DNA from: a bacterium
Lineage (GTDB): Bacteria; BMS3Abin14
Assembly (NCBI GenBank): GCA_020350725.1
Contig: CP070719.1
Coordinates: 1,260,769-1,270,424, forward strand
Length of the DNA stretch: 9,656 bases
Direction of reading: 5' to 3'
Shown: piece after piece, positions 5,591 through 9,656 of the stretch
Numbering within the stretch: the first letter of the stretch is position 1
Layout: each line of letters starts with the position of its first letter
Position numbers and translations under genes: made by a program
Notes under the pieces: generated by a model
Database searches by the model: none
Told to the model about the DNA's origin: nothing
Seen by the model: the letters and a program-made list of their open reading frames with translations, nothing else

Positions 5591-6898
5591 ATGAACATAA
5601 CCGTAATCGGGACAGGCTACGTCGGTCTGGTCACGGGGACATGTTTCGCCGAATTCGGCGTCAGGGTGACCTGCGTCGACAAGGACCCGGCGAAGATAGA
5701 CGCCCTGAAAAAGGGTAAGATCCCCATCTACGAGCCCGGGCTCGAGGAGCTCGTCCAGAAGAACATCGAAGACGGGAGACTGCATTTTACGACGGATCTC
5801 GGACCCAGCGTCAAACAATCGCTGGTCCTGTTCATCGCCGTCGGCACGCCGCCCAGGGGGGACGGCAGCGCGGACCTGTCCTATGTCGAGGAGGTGGCCC
5901 ACAGCATCGGGCAGAACATGGACGGCTACAAGGTCATCGTGACCAAGAGCACCGTCCCGGTGGGGACGGGGGAGAGGATCCAGAAGATCATCGCCCAGCA
6001 CCGACCGGCGGGGGATTTCGACGTCGCGTCCAACCCGGAGTTTCTCAGGGAGGGTTCGGCGGTCGAGGATTTCATGAGGCCCGACAGGGTCGTTATCGGA
6101 GCGAGGAGCGATCAGGCGGTCGCCATTCTGCAGGACCTTTACCGCCCCCTCTACCTCATCGAAACGCCCTTCGTGATCACCAACGTCGCCACGGCGGAAC
6201 TGATCAAATATGCGTCCAACGCCTTCCTGGCCACCAAGATCTCGTTCATCAACGAGATGGGCAACATCTGCGAGCGGATAGGGGGCGACATCAACATCGT
6301 GGCGAAGGCCATGGGGCTCGACGGCCGGATCGGCCCGAAGTTCCTCCACGCGGGGCCCGGATACGGAGGGTCCTGCTTCCCCAAGGACACAAGGGCTCTG
6401 ACGCAGATCGCCAACGCGCTTGACCAGCCGACGAAGATCGTCGAGACCGTCGTGGAGGTCAACGAGGCCCAGAAGAGAAGGGCTTTCGAGAAGGTCCTCC
6501 AGGCGGCGGGGGGCGACCTGAAGGGCAAGGTGGTCGGACTCCTGGGCCTGTCCTTCAAACCCAACACCGACGACTTCCGCGAATCGCCCGCCGAGGTCGT
6601 CGTCAGGGGCATCCTGGCCGAAGGCGGCACCGTCCAGGCCTACGACCCGGCGGCGACGGACCAGGCGAGGGAGACGCTGGGTGACCAGGGCATCACCTAC
6701 TGCAAGAACGCCTACGAGGCGGTGGAGGGCGCCGATCTCATGGTCGTCGTCACCGAGTGGAACCAGTTCCGCCTCCTCAATCTCACCCAGTGCCGGGATC
6801 TTCTGAAGAACCCGATCCTCGTCGACCTGAGAAACGTCTACCAGCCGGAGAACGTCCGGAAGCTGGGATTCGAGTACATCTCCGTGGGAAGAGTGTGA
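5591..6898 (+). CDS. ugd: UDP-glucose 6-dehydrogenase
   Basis: This enzyme oxidises UDP-glucose to UDP-glucuronate with two NAD+ in the cytoplasm, supplying acidic surface polysaccharide. The 435-residue length is standard. An N-terminal Rossmann motif GTGYVG (7-12) comes first, followed by AVGTPP (83-88), TKSTVPVGT (118-126) and SNPEFLREG (148-156, typical of UDP-glucose rather than UDP-ManNAc enzymes). ELIKYASNAF (203-212) carries Lys206 and Asn210, GPGYGGSCFPKD carries the catalytic Cys262 and Asp266, and the C-terminal domain has GLSFKPNTDDFRESP. The ATG at 5591 follows GGGAGG at good spacing and starts right at the NAD-binding strand, so a longer in-frame start at 5522 is rejected. A 47-bp tandem repeat begins within about 6 nt of the stop. 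The epimerase gene on the same strand uses its product. All catalytic residues are present. Confidence 0.96.
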   Translation: MNITVIGTGYVGLVTGTCFAEFGVRVTCVDKDPAKIDALKKGKIPIYEPGLEELVQKNIEDGRLHFTTDLGPSVKQSLVLFIAVGTPPRGDGSADLSYVEEVAHSIGQNMDGYKVIVTKSTVPVGTGERIQKIIAQHRPAGDFDVASNPEFLREGSAVEDFMRPDRVVIGARSDQAVAILQDLYRPLYLIETPFVITNVATAELIKYASNAFLATKISFINEMGNICERIGGDINIVAKAMGLDGRIGPKFLHAGPGYGGSCFPKDTRALTQIANALDQPTKIVETVVEVNEAQKRRAFEKVLQAAGGDLKGKVVGLLGLSFKPNTDDFRESPAEVVVRGILAEGGTVQAYDPAATDQARETLGDQGITYCKNAYEAVEGADLMVVVTEWNQFRLLNLTQCRDLLKNPILVDLRNVYQPENVRKLGFEYISVGRV

Positions 6899-6903
6899 AG
6901 AGC

Positions 6904-7013
6904 GGACGCGGGGAGAAAAGAGTCCAGAGTCCAGGGGCCAGCGTCCAGAGGGGCGCGGAGAGAAAAGAGTCCAGAGTCCAGGGGCCAGCGTCCAGAGGGG
7001 CGCGGAGAGAAAA
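6904..7013 (+). repeat. 47-bp tandem repeat directly after ugd
   Basis: Two identical 47-bp units occupy 6913-6959 and 6960-7006, with the first 7 nt of a third at 7007-7013. Each contains two GAGTCCA words, GGGGCCAGCG and GGGGCGCGGA. An upstream variant GGACGCGGG (6904-6912) matches the end of the inverted copies at 9026-9119. The perfect identity of the two units suggests recent tandem duplication. 47 is not a multiple of 3, and reading frames through it are artefacts. Confidence 0.85.
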
Positions 7014-7016
7014 ACG

Positions 7017-7078
7017 AATCACAAATCACAAATCACGAATCACTGATTCACCAACTGTGAACTGTGAGCCAGCCTTTA
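7017..7078. repeat. Heptamer array AATCACN running into GAACTGT words
   Basis: AATCACA (7017, 7024), AATCACG (7031), AATCACT (7038), GATTCAC (7045), CAACTGT (7052), GAACTGT (7059) and GAGCCAG (7066) share one continuous 7-nt register. The array ends in CAGCCTTT, a variant of the joint also seen at 3598-3606 and 7227-7236. Confidence 0.8.
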
Positions 7079-7134
7079 CCACAGAGGACCACAGAGCGGT
7101 CCCTTTCAGACCGCATCACAGAGGGCCACAGAGA
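7079..7134. repeat. CCACAGAGG-type repeat with internal hairpin
   Basis: CACAGAG words recur four times across this stretch (within 7080-7133). They surround a short hairpin GCGGTC (7096-7101) and GACCGC (7109-7114) with a 7-nt loop. Runs of ACCACAGAGG words are a dispersed repeat type I recall from many environmental bacterial genomes. No gene is seen. Confidence 0.6.
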
Positions 7135-7144
7135 TGATTTCAGT

Positions 7145-7308
7145 TTTGGATTTGGGACTTTGGATTCGCAATCGAATCACAAATCACAAATTACTAATCA
7201 CGGCGGTCTCAACTGTGAACTGTGAACCAGTCTTTTCAAATCACGAATCACAAATCACTGATCACGGCGGTTTACCGACCGTAAACTGGAAACTGGAAAC
7301 TGGAAACT
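7145..7308. repeat. Long mosaic heptamer array upstream of the epimerase
   Basis: TTTGGAT (7145), TTGGGAC (7152) and TTTGGAT (7159) come first. From 7175 to 7308 about 19 successive 7-nt words keep one register while changing identity: AATCACA, AATTACT, AATCACG, GCGGTCT, CAACTGT, GAACTGT, GAACCAG, TCTTTTC, AAATCAC, TGATCAC, GGCGGTT, and finally GGAAACT at 7288, 7295 and 7302. ATCACGGCGGT occurs at both 7197 and 7261. Confidence 0.8.
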
Positions 7309-7340
7309 TTCCCTTCGGAATTTGGAGCGATCCTTTTCTC

Positions 7341-7368
7341 TGGACTCCGGACTCTGCACTCTGGACTC
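7341..7368. repeat. Heptamer array of GGACTC words
   Basis: TGGACTC (7341), CGGACTC (7348), TGCACTC (7355) and TGGACTC (7362) form four units with an exact 7-nt period. It ends 20 nt before the epimerase start codon, leaving only the ribosome site GGAGG between them. Confidence 0.75.
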
Positions 7369-7388
7369 CTGTACCCGGAGGCCAATAG

Positions 7389-8357
7389 ATGGCCGCCCGG
7401 GTTTTAATAACCGGCGGCGCCGGGTTCATAGGTTCCCATCTCTGCGAGCGGCTTCTGGGAGAGGGCCGGGAGGTCGTCTGTCTCGACAACTTCAACGATT
7501 TTTACGACCCGGCCGTCAAACGGGACAACGTCGAACCCCTCACAGGCAATGACAGGTTCCACCTTTTCGAGGGCGACATCAGGGATGCGGGTCTTCTGGA
7601 GCGGCTTTTCCGGGAGCAGAATCCGGATGCGGTGGTCCACCTCGCGGCCATGGCCGGTGTCAGGCCGTCCCTCGAGGACCCTGTCCTCTACGCGGACGTC
7701 AACGTGGTGGGGACTTCGGTTCTCCTGGACGCGGTCCGCAGGTTCCCGGTGGGCAACTTCCTCTTCGCCTCTTCTTCCTCGGTATACGGCAGTCAGGAAA
7801 AGGTTCCCTTCTCGGAGACGGACCAGGTTAACCGCCCCATCAGCCCCTACGCGGCCACCAAGGTGGCCGGCGAACACATCTGCTACACCTACCACCACCT
7901 GTTCGGGATCCCCGTCACCTGTCTTCGTTTTTTCACGGTTTACGGACCCAGGCAGCGGCCGGAGATGGCAATACACCAGTTCGCGAGCCTGATCAGGGCC
8001 GGTGAGGAGGTACCCGTCTTCGGCAGCGGCTCGAGCCGGAGGGATTATACTTACATCGACGACATCATCGATGGTATAATGCTGTCCTTGAGCCGTCCCT
8101 TCGGTTACGAGATCTTCAATCTGGGTGAATCGAGGACGGTGGAACTCAACGAGGTCGTTTCACTCCTCGAGGATGCACTGGGGGCCAGGGCACAGATCGT
8201 CCAACTTCCCGACCAGCCCGGAGACGTTCCTATAACCTACGCTGATATCAGCCGGGCAAGGGAGAAATTAGGCTACAATCCGTCGGTGGATATCGAGACC
8301 GGTATCGACTGTTTCATCCAGTGGTTCCTCGGCGAAAAGGGAGGGGACAGTTCATGA
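7389..8357 (+). CDS. NAD-dependent epimerase, UDP-glucuronate 4-epimerase type
   Basis: This 322-residue extended short-chain dehydrogenase probably interconverts UDP-glucuronate and UDP-galacturonate in the cytoplasm, acting on the product of the preceding dehydrogenase. It shows TGGAGFIG (8-15, NAD binding), LDNFNDFYDP (32-41, a hallmark of glucuronate epimerases), HLAAMAGVR (84-92), SSSSVYG (128-134) and the catalytic YAATK (Tyr154, Lys158). LRFFTVYGPRQRPEMA (179-194) and RRDYTYIDD (217-225) follow. The LRFFTVYGP-RP-MA pattern and the FND-YDP loop favour this subfamily over UDP-galactose 4-epimerase or GDP-mannose dehydratase, but the exact substrate is inferred. ATG at 7389 with GGAGG 7 nt upstream. 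Its TGA overlaps the next start codon by 4 nt. The 490 bp between it and ugd are almost entirely repeats, so co-transcription with ugd is uncertain. Confidence 0.9.
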   Translation: MAARVLITGGAGFIGSHLCERLLGEGREVVCLDNFNDFYDPAVKRDNVEPLTGNDRFHLFEGDIRDAGLLERLFREQNPDAVVHLAAMAGVRPSLEDPVLYADVNVVGTSVLLDAVRRFPVGNFLFASSSSVYGSQEKVPFSETDQVNRPISPYAATKVAGEHICYTYHHLFGIPVTCLRFFTVYGPRQRPEMAIHQFASLIRAGEEVPVFGSGSSRRDYTYIDDIIDGIMLSLSRPFGYEIFNLGESRTVELNEVVSLLEDALGARAQIVQLPDQPGDVPITYADISRAREKLGYNPSVDIETGIDCFIQWFLGEKGGDSS

Positions 8358-8620
8358 CTATCGACCGATCCAAGATCATAAAGGAGGCGAAGTCAAAGAT
8401 CTTCGTTATCACAGAAAAATACGAGTTCATCGGCTACCTTCATCTGATCAATATCGACCGGCGTGAGAGCGACGTCCTCAACGACGACAAGCCTTTCCTC
8501 CACCTCACGGACGTCGAGGTCCGGGTCAAGGATACGAAAAAGACCAGTCATGTCCCCTTTGTCGCGGTGAACAAGAAGAACGTCATCTGCGTGATCCCCT
8601 TCGATATGGAAAGGGAGTGA
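8354..8620 (+). CDS. Small conserved-looking protein of unknown function (88 aa)
   Basis: This predicted 88-residue soluble protein has no signal peptide or membrane segment. Predicted content is mostly beta strand: KIFVITEKYEFIGYLHL (15-31), then HLTDVEVRVKD (50-60), then VPFVAVNKKNVICVIP (67-82), with charged turns between. It loosely recalls small all-beta domains annotated as DUF6812, but I am not sure of that. The start ATG at 8354 overlaps the epimerase stop (ATGA) and has GGGAGGGG about 7-10 nt upstream, so translational coupling is likely. A longer in-frame start at 8321 would overlap the epimerase coding sequence more and is rejected. Linkage suggests a role tied to the sugar-nucleotide genes, but no function can be assigned. 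A repeat array begins 2 nt after its stop. Confidence 0.75.
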   Translation: MTIDRSKIIKEAKSKIFVITEKYEFIGYLHLINIDRRESDVLNDDKPFLHLTDVEVRVKDTKKTSHVPFVAVNKKNVICVIPFDMERE

Positions 8621-8622
8621 CC

Positions 8623-8795
8623 GGTTTACAGTTCACGGTTCACGGTTTACAGTTGGTGAAGCAGTGATTCGTGACTCGTCATTCGTGATTCGTTTGCGAA
8701 TCCAAAGTCCCAAATCCAAAAAGAAAGTTCACAGTTCACCATTCACGGTTTACGGTTGAAGACCGTCGTGATTCGTGATTTGTGATTCGTGATTC
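8623..8795. repeat. Heptamer arrays in reverse orientation
   Basis: GGTTTAC (8623), AGTTCAC (8630), GGTTCAC (8637) and GGTTTAC (8644) lead. GTGATTC (8664), GTGACTC (8671), GTCATTC (8678) and GTGATTC (8685) follow, then ATCCAAA/GTCCCAA words near 8699-8720. AGTTCAC (8726, 8733), CATTCAC (8740) and GGTTTAC (8747) come next, and GTGATTC/GTGATTT at 8768, 8775, 8782 and 8789 close the array. All are exact 7-nt steps. These are the reverse complements of the GTGAACN and AATCACN words found at 3521-3768 and 7017-7308. Confidence 0.85.
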
Positions 8796-8806
8796 GTTTT
8801 TTCCCC

Positions 8807-8873
8807 GCGTCTGCTTTTCGCCCCCTCTCCCTATCTCCCCCTCGCATTCCCGCGTCCCCGTGTCTTCGCGTCA
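8807..8873 (-). repeat. GC-rich octamer words
   Basis: Near 8850-8873 the words CCGCGTCC, CCGTGTCT and TCGCGTCA follow with an 8-nt step; pyrimidine-rich CCCCCTCTCCC-type sequence precedes them. The reverse complement matches GAGACACGGGGACGCGGAG near 3450-3468, so this is a dispersed family in opposite orientation. Confidence 0.55.
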
Positions 8874-8900
8874 GAAGATTGAGGTTCCAGGCTATCTGGT

Positions 8901-9006
8901 CAGTATCGGTGTAACGAGGTATGGAGGTATCGAGGAATTCAACCTCAGGTTCTTTCGTTATTGATCTAAACACCTCGATACTTCGCTACATCGATACTTC
9001 GGTACC
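8901..9006. repeat. Inverted pair of GGTATCGA-type octamer arrays
   Basis: The left arm (8901-8935) is made of words such as AGGTATGG and AGGTATCG at an 8-nt step. The right arm (8973-9006) carries the reverse complements of AAGTATCG, ATGTAGCG and AAGTATCG. The innermost 9 bp, GTATCGAGG (8927-8935) with CCTCGATAC (8973-8981), pair perfectly across a 37-nt loop, and outer pairing is imperfect. Confidence 0.65.
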
Positions 9007-9025
9007 ATTACCTTTAAATCGTTTC

Positions 9026-9119
9026 CTCTGGACGCTGGCCCCTGGACTCTGGACTCTTTTCTCTCCGCCCCCCTCTGGACACTGGCCTCTGGACTCTGGA
9101 CTCCTTTCTCCCCGCGTCC
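9026..9119 (-). repeat. Inverted tandem copies of the 47-bp repeat
   Basis: CTCTGGAC starts at 9026 and 9073, a 47-bp period. The unit at 9026-9072 is the reverse complement of the 6913-7006 unit with only a couple of differences in the GCGCGG stretch. The second unit, 9073-9119, carries a few more substitutions and ends in CCCCGCGTCC like the variant at 6904. Confidence 0.8.
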
Positions 9120-9176
9120 GACATCCCATTCCTATTGTATCGTCGAACGTCTTGTGATACTTAACAAAATTCTATT

Positions 9177-9206
9177 TGTGCAATACCTGTTAACGGTTGC
9201 TGCACA
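9177..9206. promoter_or_regulatory. Symmetric dyad upstream of the PHP gene, possible operator
   Basis: TGTGCA (9177-9182) and TGCACA (9201-9206) are inverted repeats separated by 18 nt. The palindrome GTTAAC (9189-9194) sits exactly at the same centre, so 11 of 15 symmetric pairs match. The surrounding 9130-9200 is the AT-richest stretch without repeat words and a plausible promoter region, though no clear -35/-10 pair stands out. The dyad lies 74-103 nt before the ATG. Confidence 0.35.
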
Positions 9207-9279
9207 TTCCGAACCGGTTGGAAAATCGTATACATTTCCTGGAACCGGGAACAGTGGACCATTCAGGGGAACCGGTGTC

Positions 9280-9656
9280 ATGATAGATCTGCACACCCAT
9301 ACCTTCGCCAGCGACGGCGTGCTCCTGCACTCCGAGCTCGTCAGACGGGCCAGTGCGGCCGGCTATCGAGCCGTCGCCATCACGGACCACGCCGACGAGA
9401 CCAATATGGAGGACCTCATCGCGCGTGCGGTCAAGACAGCCGAGATCTGGCGGGGCAGGGGAGACATCCACGTCGTTCCCGGCGTCGAGATCACCCACGC
9501 CCACCCCGACAGGATCGCTTCCCTGGCCGCCCGGGCAAAGGAATCCGGTGCCAAGATCGTTGTCGTCCACGGTGAGACCATCACGGAACCGGTGGCTTCC
9601 GGGACCAATGCCGCCGCTGTCTCATGCAGGGATGTGGATATCCTTGCCCATCCGGG
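9280..9656 (+). CDS. PHP-domain metal-dependent phosphoesterase, 3' end outside window
   Basis: The first 125 codons of a polymerase-and-histidinol-phosphatase (PHP) domain protein are present. The metal ligands appear in order: DLHTH (His5, His7), SDG (Asp12), ITDHAD (His37), PGVEITH (Glu70), VVVHGET (His97) and ILAHP (His124). This hydrolase fold binds about three metal ions and cleaves phosphoesters. The layout, with VVVHGETITEPV and GTNAAA, matches the short stand-alone proteins usually annotated 'histidinol phosphate phosphatase domain-containing', whose true substrate is generally unknown; a role in histidine synthesis is not implied by the neighbours. ATG at 9280 with AGGGGA (9265-9270) upstream. 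It runs off the window end, so length and C-terminus cannot be judged. Confidence 0.88.
   Translation, partial: MIDLHTHTFASDGVLLHSELVRRASAAGYRAVAITDHADETNMEDLIARAVKTAEIWRGRGDIHVVPGVEITHAHPDRIASLAARAKESGAKIVVVHGETITEPVASGTNAAAVSCRDVDILAHP

Noticed and set aside
5495-6349. 284-codon minus-strand frame opposite ugd
   Set aside because: Antisense to all the catalytic motifs of UDP-glucose dehydrogenase; low-complexity Asp/Gly/Arg translation.
6783-7029. Minus-strand frames translating as repeated LDAGPWTLDS-like peptides
   Set aside because: They are translations of the 47-bp tandem repeat. The 47-bp period is not a multiple of 3, so the peptide repeat is fortuitous and not a repeat protein.
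7017-7308. Possible CRISPR array
   Set aside because: Units are only 7 nt and contiguous, without 24-47-nt repeats separated by unique spacers. No cas gene is present.
9211-9276. Three GAACCGGT/GAACCGGG octamers at 9211, 9242 and 9269
   Set aside because: Irregular spacing (31 and 27 nt), and the last overlaps the region just after the ribosome site. The count is too small to separate from chance in GC-rich DNA.

Overview
The window is high-GC bacterial chromosome carrying seven protein-coding genes. Between them lie unusually long stretches packed with short word-like repeats. The protein types (an NtrC-type regulator with a Fis-like tail, UDP-sugar enzymes, a long adenine deaminase, a histidinol-phosphatase-like PHP protein) and the dispersed repeats of the 'GTCATTGCGA' and 'CCACAGAGG' kinds fit a deltaproteobacterial (Desulfobacterota-like) or similar environmental lineage. 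That placement is inference; there is no rRNA or tRNA in the window to anchor it.

Layout. 1-455 is repeat-rich non-coding DNA with a large two-part inverted repeat just after the end of the first gene. 456-3044 holds two minus-strand genes, probably one transcript: an uncharacterised protein with the core motifs of a PD-(D/E)XK nuclease fold, then adenine deaminase. 3045-3787 is repeat arrays: 7-nt words, a 47-bp GC-rich unit, a palindromic 'GTCATTGCGA' element and a 20-bp hairpin. 3788-5280 holds a promoter-like site and a receiver/AAA+/HTH regulator of the NtrC family whose AAA+ motifs are nearly all altered. 5281-5590 is a non-coding leader without arrays. 5591-8620 holds UDP-glucose 6-dehydrogenase, a UDP-glucuronate 4-epimerase-type enzyme and a translationally coupled 88-residue protein; a 490-bp repeat block separates the first two. 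8621-9120 is a further repeat block in mostly the opposite orientation. A symmetric operator-like dyad follows, then the start of a PHP-domain metal-dependent phosphoesterase cut off by the window end.

How the genes work together. The dehydrogenase makes UDP-glucuronate and the epimerase can convert it to UDP-galacturonate, a precursor of acidic surface polysaccharide or lipopolysaccharide. The 88-residue gene overlaps the epimerase by 4 nt and is probably made with it. The regulator lies just upstream of these genes in the same direction, but nothing in the sequence proves it controls them. Adenine deaminase acts in purine salvage; its link to the nuclease-like protein rests only on adjacency.

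The most striking signal is the intergenic DNA. Several unrelated words (GTGAACN, AATCACN, GTGATTC, GGAAACT, GGACTCN, GATAAGN, TTTGGAN) all repeat with a strict 7-nt period and often keep the same register when the word changes. Joints between word blocks are reused at a fixed distance. This resembles the heptameric STRR sequences of cyanobacteria but with a mosaic of words. The second point of interest is the apparently ATPase-defective, sigma-54-uncoupled NtrC-like protein.
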